NCBI RefSeq assembly: GCF_046127645.1
Contig: NZ_CP175919.1
DNA length: 64,000 nt
Strand: one strand, 5' to 3'
DNA from: Clostridium_F caseinilyticum
GTDB taxonomy: Bacteria; Bacillota; Clostridia; Clostridiales; Clostridiaceae
Below, piece by piece: positions 25,501-32,537 of the stretch (position 1 is the stretch's first letter; each line of letters starts with the position of its first letter). Position numbers and translations under genes: made by a program. The notes under the pieces were generated by a model. It ran no database searches and was not told the origin of the DNA. It saw only the letters and a list, made by a program, of their open reading frames with translations.

Positions 25501-25627
25501 AAAAATACATCCTTTCTATTAGGTTTCCAATGTTGAAAATATAGTTTAATATTTATATAAAAATGTTAATATTGCGTTAACAATTGTGGTAAAATATTGT
25601 TATGTCTTAATTAATCTATAAATCCTT

Positions 25628-25642
25628 TTATTATAATATTTA
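25628..25642. promoter_or_regulatory. Weak PerR-box-like site upstream of perR
   Basis: The stretch around TTATAATATTTATTT matches the PerR consensus TTATAATNATTATAA at 11 of 14 defined positions, about 80 bases upstream of perR. Autoregulation is usual for PerR. The local AT content makes this match weak. Confidence 0.3.
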
Positions 25643-25718
25643 TTTGACGATAATCATTTTTGACAAATAACTTTTTTTATTATATAATTAATTATATTTA
25701 GAGTAAAGGGTGGTGAAT

Positions 25719-26147
25719 ATGGATACAATCGCAACTATTTTCAGAGAGAAAAATCTAAAATTAACACCTCAGCGTATAGCTGTCTATAAGTACCTTAAAT
25801 ATACTAAAGAACATCCTTCCGCTGAAACTATATATAAAGCTCTACAACCAGATTATCCTACTATGAGTTTAGCTACAGTTTATAAAGCTTTAAAAACCTT
25901 AGTAGAAGTAAATTTAGTTCACGAGTTAAATGTAGGTGAAGGTAATTTTAGATACGATGCTAACACTCATTCACATCCACATATACAATGTATCAAATGT
26001 GGAAAAGTAGATGATATAGAAAATGTATCTTTTTTAAATTTAAATGATGAAGTGAAAGATTTTACAAAATATAATGTTTTATATAATCGCGTTTACTTTT
26101 ATGGTATATGTGAATCCTGTAGCAATAAATCAGATTCAGAAAACTAG
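25719..26147 (+). CDS. perR: PerR-type Fur family peroxide regulator
   Basis: A 142-residue Fur-family regulator. The winged helix (LTPQRIAVYKYLK, MSLATVYKALKTL) is followed by the metal region with HSHPHIQCIKCGK and CESC, giving the structural Zn(Cys)4 site. The arrangement matches PerR, where histidines bound to Fe(II) are oxidised by peroxide and the repressor releases DNA. The ATG at 25719 is preferred over GTGs upstream because AAAGGGTGG lies five bases before it. Peroxide-defence genes such as the reverse rubrerythrin at 19 kb are likely targets. Confidence 0.88.
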   Translation: MDTIATIFREKNLKLTPQRIAVYKYLKYTKEHPSAETIYKALQPDYPTMSLATVYKALKTLVEVNLVHELNVGEGNFRYDANTHSHPHIQCIKCGKVDDIENVSFLNLNDEVKDFTKYNVLYNRVYFYGICESCSNKSDSEN

Positions 26148-26151
26148 TAGT

Positions 26152-26190
26152 TAATGAGCACTTAAATTAGATAAATTTAAGTGCTCATTA
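26152..26190. terminator. Strong bidirectional terminator after perR
   Basis: TAATGAGCACTTAAATT pairs perfectly over 17 bases with AATTTAAGTGCTCATTA around a 5-base loop. It separates perR (plus) from the converging solute-binding lipoprotein gene (minus). Confidence 0.85.
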
Positions 26191-26215
26191 TATTACCGTC
26201 TTAATTAGTAACACC

Positions 26216-27451
26216 TTACTTTAAATTATCTTCTACAATTTTATTCCACTCTTTTCCCGTATACTCATTGTTTAATATTTTATCAATAGAGGCTGAAATA
26301 CTAGATTTAAAAGTACTTGGTAAATTATACAATACCAAAATACTATTCTCATTTAAGTTACTTAACTTCTCAATAGTAGTTTTATTAATTTTGGTAACTG
26401 CTCCTTCTTTTTCTTTATTAACTTTTTTATTTCCTGTTATAAATCCTTTTTTTAATAAACTTTTTTGAGTTTTTTCGTTAAAAGTAAAATCTATAAAATC
26501 ATTTGCTTGCTCTGAATTTTTAGCTTTTAATGGCAAACACATTATGGAATTTATAATTACAGGTTCTGTATTACTTAGTTTATCTACATTATATAATCCT
26601 TTAATAGCCTTTATATTAGGATTTTTTATTTGATTATTATAATAAGAAGTACTTATTATTATAGGAATATCTCCATTATTAAATTTTTCTAATGTAACTT
26701 CCTTTCCTTCTTCAAAAAAATTTTTATCTAATGCGTTATCTTTAACCATATTATTTATAATATTAAACGGTTCCTGCATATTTTTCATGTTTTGATATTC
26801 TTTTTTTTCTTTATCATAAATATTTTCTAATTCCATAGAATTCGTTATATTATTTGATATCATTGAAAACATAACTAAATTTATATCTAAATCATTTGGC
26901 AACATAACAGGCACTTTAATAGATGAATCTTTTAATTTTTTCATAATATTTTTTATATCATTTATATTTTTAGGTTCCTCTATTTTTAATTTATCTAAAG
27001 CTTCTGTATTATATAAAATCTCTATAGTATAAGGCATAATAGGTATTCCATAATATTTATCTTTAAACCTACCATAACTATTAAAAACATTATAATAATC
27101 TCTAGTAATATTATTCTTATCATAATTGGTTCTCATATCATCTAAAAGTCCTTTTTGAGATAACTTTATCATTTCATTCCTTGAAACAACTATCAAATCT
27201 GGCGATTTTTCTTTTTTTAATTCGTCTTCCACATTACTACCTAATGCATTATTTATATTTATTTTTACGTTTTCATTAGACTTTTTATATTCTTCCATAA
27301 TAATCTTTAATATATTTAAAGAATTTTCATCTTTAATATCTATATACATATTCAGCTCTTTGTTACTGCTTCTATTTTCTTTTTTACAGGAAAAAAAGGT
27401 TATTGGACATATTAAAACAAGAATTAAACATATAATTTTTTTAAATTTCAA
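26216..27451 (-). CDS. ABC transporter solute-binding lipoprotein
   Basis: An extracellular solute-binding protein of the SBP type 1 family (maltose/sugar-binding-like), about 411 residues. The signal peptide is hydrophobic (IICLILVLICPITFF) and ends in a lipobox SC, giving an N-acylated cysteine. IMPYTIEILYNTEALDKL is typical of this family. The start is uncertain: TTG at 27451 or GTG at 27457 after GGAGGTGA; no ATG is at a suitable place. No permease or ATPase is adjacent, so it is an orphan or cooperates with a distant transporter. Ligand unknown. Confidence 0.78.
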   Translation of the reverse strand: MKFKKIICLILVLICPITFFSCKKENRSSNKELNMYIDIKDENSLNILKIIMEEYKKSNENVKININNALGSNVEDELKKEKSPDLIVVSRNEMIKLSQKGLLDDMRTNYDKNNITRDYYNVFNSYGRFKDKYYGIPIMPYTIEILYNTEALDKLKIEEPKNINDIKNIMKKLKDSSIKVPVMLPNDLDINLVMFSMISNNITNSMELENIYDKEKKEYQNMKNMQEPFNIINNMVKDNALDKNFFEEGKEVTLEKFNNGDIPIIISTSYYNNQIKNPNIKAIKGLYNVDKLSNTEPVIINSIMCLPLKAKNSEQANDFIDFTFNEKTQKSLLKKGFITGNKKVNKEKEGAVTKINKTTIEKLSNLNENSILVLYNLPSTFKSSISASIDKILNNEYTGKEWNKIVEDNLK

Positions 27452-27551
27452 AAACACTTCACCTCCATCGGAAGTATATTCTTTTATTTTTATTTTGTAC
27501 AAATTAATTAAATATATAATAGCTTCATATAATTAATTAGAGGTGAATTAT

Positions 27552-28487
27552 ATGAAAATGAGGGTATTTTTCCTAAAAAGAAAATCTATTTATTATTTTT
27601 TACTTTTAAGCTTAATATTAATAACTCTATTAACAACTATTAAATATAAAAATACTTCTGCTTTTAAATTACTAAATTCTAATAAGACTATAAGAAGAGA
27701 TTTAACTGGGGATGGAAATGAAGACAATATAAATATTACTAATAAAGATAATAAATATTTCATAACTGTAAAATCTCAAAATAAAAACTACACGTTAAAA
27801 AATAATGAAAATAAAAGTTTTATAGGAGATTACAACAAATTTTGGCCTATTAAACTTAATTTTCAGGATATTTCCCGAGATAAAATTCCTGAAATATTTA
27901 TACAATGTTCTCAATATAAAATGCCTATACAATATATTTTTAAATGGCAAAATAATGAATTTAAAAAACTTTATTCATCTAATAATAATATTATTGGATT
28001 AATGGACTCTAATAATAATAAAACTCCTAAAATTATATCTGGTAATCTTAAAAATAATGAAATAGTTTTTGATTCATTTATATTCATGGAAGATAGTATT
28101 AAAAGATTTGACTATAACTTTAATGAAAATTTTATGGGAAGCAACACTATTATAGAATTCATAAATTATATACAAAGCCTTCCTATATCTGAAGAAAATA
28201 GGCCTAAAAGTATACTTACAGATAATATAAGTGGTAAAGATATATCCGTTATAGGTAATCTTGTAAAAGAAAATAACATATACACTTTTCAAGATGCTAA
28301 TTTTAAAGATATAAGAAATAATAATGATGGTGAAATTAATGAAATAAAATGGTCTTTAAATTTTAAAGGTATGTCAAAACAAGATAATAATTTAGTAAAA
28401 AATTATAGTATAGATGTTTTATTAAAATTAGTAGATAATCCTGATGATAATCATAGATTCAAAATTTATTCTATTACTTTAAATTAA
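27552..28487 (+). CDS. Hypothetical membrane-anchored VCBS/FG-GAP-like protein
   Basis: A 311-residue protein with an N-terminal membrane anchor (YYFLLLSLILITLLTTI). It contains RRDLTGDGNEDNINI, a calcium-loop-like DxDGxxD motif seen in FG-GAP/VCBS repeats and in secreted clostridial proteins. The rest is Asn/Lys/Ile-rich beta structure, probably outside the cell. The ATG is chosen at 27552, after AGAGGTGA, rather than an earlier GTG. It is divergent from the solute-binding gene with about 100 bases between. Function unknown. Confidence 0.65.
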   Translation: MKMRVFFLKRKSIYYFLLLSLILITLLTTIKYKNTSAFKLLNSNKTIRRDLTGDGNEDNINITNKDNKYFITVKSQNKNYTLKNNENKSFIGDYNKFWPIKLNFQDISRDKIPEIFIQCSQYKMPIQYIFKWQNNEFKKLYSSNNNIIGLMDSNNNKTPKIISGNLKNNEIVFDSFIFMEDSIKRFDYNFNENFMGSNTIIEFINYIQSLPISEENRPKSILTDNISGKDISVIGNLVKENNIYTFQDANFKDIRNNNDGEINEIKWSLNFKGMSKQDNNLVKNYSIDVLLKLVDNPDDNHRFKIYSITLN

Positions 28488-28492
28488 AAATA

Positions 28493-28519
28493 AAAAGGGA
28501 CCGCTTTACGGTCCCAAGG
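28493..28519 (-). terminator. Terminator, minus strand, after the WYL regulator
   Basis: On the minus strand GGGACCG-TAAAG-CGGTCCC followed by TTTTTATTTTT is a standard intrinsic terminator. It lies about 130 bases beyond the WYL regulator stop. On the plus strand there is no T-run after the stem. Confidence 0.75.
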
Positions 28520-28534
28520 GGGATGGGGGGTTGT

Positions 28535-28569
28535 TGCATTAAATATATAAAATTTATATATTTAATGCA
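28535..28569. repeat. 35-base near-perfect palindrome
   Basis: TGCATTAAATATATAAA and its complement flank a single central A, giving 17 paired bases on each side. It is preceded on the plus strand by a G-rich tract (GGGGGATGGGGGG) and followed by GGGAGATTATCTCGCC. It sits in the gap between the VCBS-like gene and the WYL gene; its role is unknown. Confidence 0.6.
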
Positions 28570-28647
28570 TTAGGGAGATTATCTCGCCTAACTACATTTA
28601 TATAATTGCCAATTTAAATAAAATTATTCAAGTTTATTTAAACTTTA

Positions 28648-29604
28648 TTAATTATATATATTACTTAGTTCAGATATTTCCTTTATTAGCTGAAGTTCTA
28701 ACTCTTTAGGTTCTATAACTTTAACATCTTTTCCAAACCCCAAAATCCATCTTTTTATTTCTTGTAAATTTTCTACATATACTTTAAATGAAATTTCACC
28801 ATTTTCAAGTTCCTTTATTTCTTCATTTATATACCATTTATTCCCTCTTATGAAATCTGCTACATTTTTATTAAACTTTAATTCAACCTTAACCTTATTG
28901 TGTGTAAATATATTTTTATATTTTTCTAAAAAATTATTTATTGAAAAATTTTTAGAAATAACAAAAGTATCCTCTGTAACTTTTATATCCTTAATTCTAT
29001 TTATATCAAATATTTCTATGTATTTATTGAAATAACAATATCCTACAATATACCATTTCCCATATTTAAAAATAATATCATAGGGATCTATTTTTCTAAA
29101 AGTAATCTCGTTTCTATTTATGCTAAAATAACTTATATTTATAGATTTATTATCCATTATAGAATTACATATTTGGGATATCTTATCCTGTGAAATTTTA
29201 TTATTTCCTATGCTATTTATTCTGAAATCATTAAAATTATATATATTACTTAAATCTATATCCTTGCTGCTTAAATTATTTTTTATCTTTCCTAAAGCTG
29301 TTTTATATTCTTTTTCATAAATAAAACCATTTTCTTCTGTTAAAATTTCTCCTGCCATCAATAGTGCTTTTATTTCACTTTCATTTAACTCAGGGCTTTT
29401 CATATAAAAATTTTTATCTATATAAAACCCCCCATACCTTCCTTTTTTAGCATGTATAGGTATGTTAGCTAAATTTAAACTATTTATATATCTATATATT
29501 GTTTTTTTATCTACCATCAGGAAATCTGAAAGTTCTCCAGCCGTTACAAACTCTTTATATTGTAGTATAATTAATAATTGTAGTATATGAGAAATTTTTG
29601 ACAT
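28648..29604 (-). CDS. WYL-domain transcriptional regulator, YafY family
   Basis: A 318-residue regulator. The N-terminal winged helix (GELSDFLMVDKKTIYRYI) is DeoR/HTH_11-like. The central WYL domain is seen around FKYGKWYIVGYCYFNKYIE, and the C-terminal extension near residue 230-310 is typical (WCX-type). WYL domains bind ligands or nucleic acid and often control stress, toxin-antitoxin or defence genes. Neighbours give no obvious target. It is followed by a structured gap with a terminator. Confidence 0.87.
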   Translation of the reverse strand: MSKISHILQLLIILQYKEFVTAGELSDFLMVDKKTIYRYINSLNLANIPIHAKKGRYGGFYIDKNFYMKSPELNESEIKALLMAGEILTEENGFIYEKEYKTALGKIKNNLSSKDIDLSNIYNFNDFRINSIGNNKISQDKISQICNSIMDNKSINISYFSINRNEITFRKIDPYDIIFKYGKWYIVGYCYFNKYIEIFDINRIKDIKVTEDTFVISKNFSINNFLEKYKNIFTHNKVKVELKFNKNVADFIRGNKWYINEEIKELENGEISFKVYVENLQEIKRWILGFGKDVKVIEPKELELQLIKEISELSNIYN

Positions 29605-29761
29605 ATTATCACCTCTTTTCTATTCCTTAGTTATATCGTTATATTTATAATATTTTTTAGTTTTACCAAATAATATCTTTTAATTAATTTAGTAAAATAG
29701 ATATTTTTATTATATAATTTAGATAGGAATTAACTTTTTTTCATAACTATATTATTATACT

Positions 29762-29798
29762 AAAAAAATAGAAAGAACTTTAAGTCTTTCTATAAAAC
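29762..29798 (-). terminator. Terminator after the Asn/Met/Asp-rich gene
   Basis: TAGAAAGACTTAAAGTTCTTTCTA followed by TTTTTTTA on the minus strand, just after the stop of the 136-residue gene. Confidence 0.75.
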
Positions 29799-29805
29799 AT
29801 ATTAT

Positions 29806-30216
29806 TTATTTTTTCATTAATCTACTTACATAGTATATCTGTATTAATTTGTCTAAAATATCCATTTTATCCGGATTAATCATAGGTCTTAGCATATTTA
29901 AAAATTGTAATGTATAATCATTTTGCATCTGATTAAGATTCATATTATTAAATAAATTATTATTCATATTATTCATATTATTCATATTCTTCATATTGTT
30001 TATGTTATTATCATATCTTTCATCATCATCATCATAATCATCATAATTATCATCATAATTATTATTATTATTATCTCCTTTATTTAGTGATGCCATTATG
30101 TTGGATAGCTGATTCATATCTATATTACTTAGCATATTTTGTATATTATTCATATCTAAGTTATTTTCATTCCTATTGTCATATTTACGTTTATGCTTTT
30201 TTTTGTGCTTAGACAT
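29806..30216 (-). CDS. Asn/Met/Asp-rich low-complexity protein
   Basis: A 136-residue protein. It begins with a lysine/histidine-rich stretch (MSKHKKKHKRKYDNRNEN), then N/M-rich repeats (NNMNNMNNM) and an acidic tract (YDDNYDDYDDDDERYDN), and ends in a helical segment (MDILDKLIQIYYVSRLMKK). No catalytic motif. Composition resembles spore-coat or surface-associated proteins, but this is a guess. It lies downstream of two cysteine-rich genes on the same strand, in one likely operon. Ribosome site TGGAGGTG. Confidence 0.65.
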   Translation of the reverse strand: MSKHKKKHKRKYDNRNENNLDMNNIQNMLSNIDMNQLSNIMASLNKGDNNNNNYDDNYDDYDDDDERYDNNINNMKNMNNMNNMNNNLFNNMNLNQMQNDYTLQFLNMLRPMINPDKMDILDKLIQIYYVSRLMKK

Positions 30217-30243
30217 TGAGCACCTCCAGTTAAATTAATGGTA

Positions 30244-30264
30244 AGGAGGGTTAATAACCCTCCT
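30244..30264 (-). repeat. GC-rich hairpin between cysteine-rich and Asn-rich genes
   Basis: AGGAGGGTTA-A-TAACCCTCCT is a perfect dyad in the 58-base spacer. No T-run follows, so it may stabilise RNA ends or partially attenuate. Confidence 0.5.
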
Positions 30265-30274
30265 GCTTAAATTA

Positions 30275-30508
30275 TTAGCAGCAACATAATGAGAAGTCTC
30301 CACAGCAGCATAAATAATATAAAGCTATTATAAATAATATACTATTATCTACTTGACAGCATCCTCTCTTACCTATGTGATGTGAATCCTGACCTCCTGT
30401 GCAGCATCCAAATTGTAGTAATATTAATATTAATATTATTAGCCCGTTACCTGAGCCTTTTCTTCTTCTGCCTCTGCTTTCGCATCTGCATTTACATTTT
30501 TTTGACAT
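30275..30508 (-). CDS. Short cysteine/arginine-rich membrane protein
   Basis: A 77-residue protein with a basic, cysteine-containing N-terminus (MSKKCKCRCESRGRRRKG), a hydrophobic segment (LIILILILLQFGCC), and a second hydrophobic stretch ending in CCCGDFSLCCC. It contains thirteen cysteines. It is paired with the larger protein at 30548, which has the same layout. Function unknown; such high-cysteine proteins occur in clostridia and may be spore-associated. Confidence 0.65.
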   Translation of the reverse strand: MSKKCKCRCESRGRRRKGSGNGLIILILILLQFGCCTGGQDSHHIGKRGCCQVDNSILFIIALYYLCCCGDFSLCCC

Positions 30509-30547
30509 GCTAAACCCCCCTTTCCTGGGCTATGGCTTTTTTGTATT

Positions 30548-30964
30548 CTATTCTTCTTCATTGGAATCTACATTGATTATATTACTAGATGATCTTGTTT
30601 CTCTTACTGGTCCACACACTGGTTGTTGTTTATTGCAGCAACAACATAAAATTAAGATCAAGATTATTATGAATGACCAATCGCAGCAACAATCATTATC
30701 ATCACAGTAATCGTCACAATGTCTTCTCTTACGACGTTTTCTTCTACAGCGACATTCATAATCGTAACCACCACCGCAACTATTTCCACAACTATTTCCA
30801 AAACCACCAAAACCATTTCCATTGCAACAGAATAATAGTATGAACACTATAATCCAAATGAACCAGCTGCTACCAAATCCAAAACTTGGTCCACAACCTG
30901 GATTTCCACAATGTTTATCATTTGTAGCTCCATTTAATAAACCTGCTATGTCATTAAAATCCAC
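30548..30964 (-). CDS. High-cysteine membrane protein, tandem partner of 30275 gene
   Basis: A 138-residue protein. It has one hydrophobic segment near residues 33-47 (SWFIWIIVFILLFCC), a Gly/Cys-rich linker, a strongly basic part (RCRRKRRKRRHCDDYCDD), a second hydrophobic segment (FIIILILILCCCC) and an acidic tail. About twenty cysteines are present, many in clusters of two to four. Clostridial genomes carry proteins of this composition named as 'chorion class high-cysteine', a label without functional meaning. It starts the operon; a G-rich ribosome site (AGGGGGG) precedes the ATG. Confidence 0.65.
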   Translation of the reverse strand: MDFNDIAGLLNGATNDKHCGNPGCGPSFGFGSSWFIWIIVFILLFCCNGNGFGGFGNSCGNSCGGGYDYECRCRRKRRKRRHCDDYCDDNDCCCDWSFIIILILILCCCCNKQQPVCGPVRETRSSSNIINVDSNEEE

Positions 30965-31094
30965 TTTACATCCCCCCTTCTAAGGTTAGTTTATTATTTT
31001 TTACCCTAGTTTGTTTATTATCTTTTGTTCTTAATATATAGTATTCTACTAATGTATTTTTGACACAAAACTGTAATTAAAAAAATCCAAAAAA

Positions 31095-31142
31095 ATAAAA
31101 GCAATAAAATATCCATAAAATAGATACTTTGTTGCTTTTATT
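31095..31142 (-). terminator. Terminator after the CPBP protease gene
   Basis: AAATAAAAGCAACAAAGTATCT and GGATATTTTATTGCTTTTATTT pair on the minus strand with few mismatches and end in T-rich sequence. It lies between the CPBP gene and the cysteine-rich pair. Confidence 0.7.
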
Positions 31143-31175
31143 TAATATATAGTTATATCATTTTAAATTTTTAAC

Positions 31176-31913
31176 TTAGCTAAAATAACTTAACCTAGTT
31201 AAAAATATCATAATTGTATTAATAGAATTAAATACAAAGTGATTAAATACAGCATACCAAAAACCTTCTTTGTGTATTAAATAGCAATTAAATAGAGCTA
31301 TGAATACTAAACCTGGAAATGCCTTCACATTAAAATGAACGATTCCGAAAAGCATACTACTTATAATAGCTGCTAATACTATATCTAATCTTTTATTTAA
31401 TAACTTTTCAAATATATACCACCTAAAGACAAACTCTTCTGCTACTGGCGCAAATATAACAGTTATAGGTATAACCATTAAAAATTTATTTAAAGGCATA
31501 TTAGAAAGCCATGTAACTACCTCTTGGTCTTTCAAATTTAATTTTAAATAATTAAATATAATATTAAATATAATCATTATTAAAATGTACCCTAAAAAAG
31601 TGGTTAAAGCATACTGTACTCCTTTTATAAAAGAAAAACTAGATATATCAAATTTAAATCTACGATAATCATCATCGTATTTAAACTCATAAGTTCCTTC
31701 ACATATTTCATATCTTTTTTTTAGCTGAAATATATCCATTATAGTTAATATAAATGGAAAAAGATTTTGTGTAAATAAAGATCCTATTATATAAATTATG
31801 CAAAAAATAATACTTATAAATAAATTATTTTTTTTCGGTTTTATTTTAAAAAACAATATTATGGGGGGAATCCATAATATTATAAATGTAAGTATATTTT
31901 TTATTAACTCCAT
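31176..31913 (-). CDS. CPBP-family intramembrane metalloprotease
   Basis: A 245-residue multi-pass membrane protein with the CPBP (CAAX/Abi) motifs: AEEFVFRWYIF (EExxxR) near residue 162 and GIVHFN about 35 residues later, which form the metal site. Members cleave or bind membrane-linked substrates, and some protect against bacteriocins. The start is placed at the ATG after GAGGGGG, eight codons inside the longest frame. It lies just downstream of engB, 26 bases away, and may share its transcript. Substrate unknown. Confidence 0.8.
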   Translation of the reverse strand: MELIKNILTFIILWIPPIILFFKIKPKKNNLFISIIFCIIYIIGSLFTQNLFPFILTIMDIFQLKKRYEICEGTYEFKYDDDYRRFKFDISSFSFIKGVQYALTTFLGYILIMIIFNIIFNYLKLNLKDQEVVTWLSNMPLNKFLMVIPITVIFAPVAEEFVFRWYIFEKLLNKRLDIVLAAIISSMLFGIVHFNVKAFPGLVFIALFNCYLIHKEGFWYAVFNHFVFNSINTIMIFLTRLSYFS

Positions 31914-31938
31914 TATATATTCCCCCTCTAAATCCAAT

Positions 31939-32523
31939 CTAGTAAACTAATATTTCTTCTAAAACTTCTTCTTTTCCTTCTTTACTTAATGAAGATATTA
32001 ATAAAATCTTATCATCTTTGTCCATTTTTAATGCATCTCTTATAATTTTTTTATTTTTATTTATATCATTTCTTTTTAATTTATCAAGTTTAGTTCCAAC
32101 TACTAAAACTTCATAATTATAATGTTTTATCCAGTTATACATATTTATGTCATCACCCGTTGGTTTATGCCTACTATCAACTAACAAAACTATTTTTTTT
32201 AGTTGATTTCTTTCAACAAGGTACTGTTCCATTATGTATCCCCAGTTTTCTTTTTCTTTTTTGGAGACTTTAGCATAACCATAACCAGGTAAATCTACAA
32301 AATACATATTATCATTTATTAAGAAAAAATTTATCAATCTTGTCTTTCCAGGAGTAGAACTAACCTTCACAAGCTTTCTTCTATTAGTTAACGTATTTAT
32401 GAGCGTAGATTTACCTACGTTAGATCTTCCTACAAAAGCAATTTCTGGTCTTTCATCCTCAGGATATTGAGCTCGCTTCACTGCTGATATGACAAATTCT
32501 GCTTTCTTTATTTCCATTTCCAT
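31939..32523 (-). CDS. engB: Ribosome-biogenesis GTPase EngB (YsxC)
   Basis: A 194-residue GTPase of normal size. G1 is GRSNVGKSTL, G3 DLPGYG and G4 TKLDK. EngB is essential for assembly of the 50S subunit. The lon stop overlaps an upstream ATG (TAATG) in the same frame; I place the start at the later ATG at 32523, after GGAGAG. Gene order lonA-engB is conserved in many Firmicutes. Confidence 0.95.
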   Translation of the reverse strand: MEMEIKKAEFVISAVKRAQYPEDERPEIAFVGRSNVGKSTLINTLTNRRKLVKVSSTPGKTRLINFFLINDNMYFVDLPGYGYAKVSKKEKENWGYIMEQYLVERNQLKKIVLLVDSRHKPTGDDINMYNWIKHYNYEVLVVGTKLDKLKRNDINKNKKIIRDALKMDKDDKILLISSLSKEGKEEVLEEILVY

Positions 32524-32537
32524 ATTTACTCTCTCCA

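Noticed and set aside
25564..25582. Rex-like site TGTTAA-N7-TTAACA upstream of perR
   Set aside because: Spacing differs from the Rex consensus (four bases), and the region is AT-rich.
28501..28570. Riboswitch in the G-rich gap
   Set aside because: No known aptamer consensus is seen; only a terminator and a palindrome.
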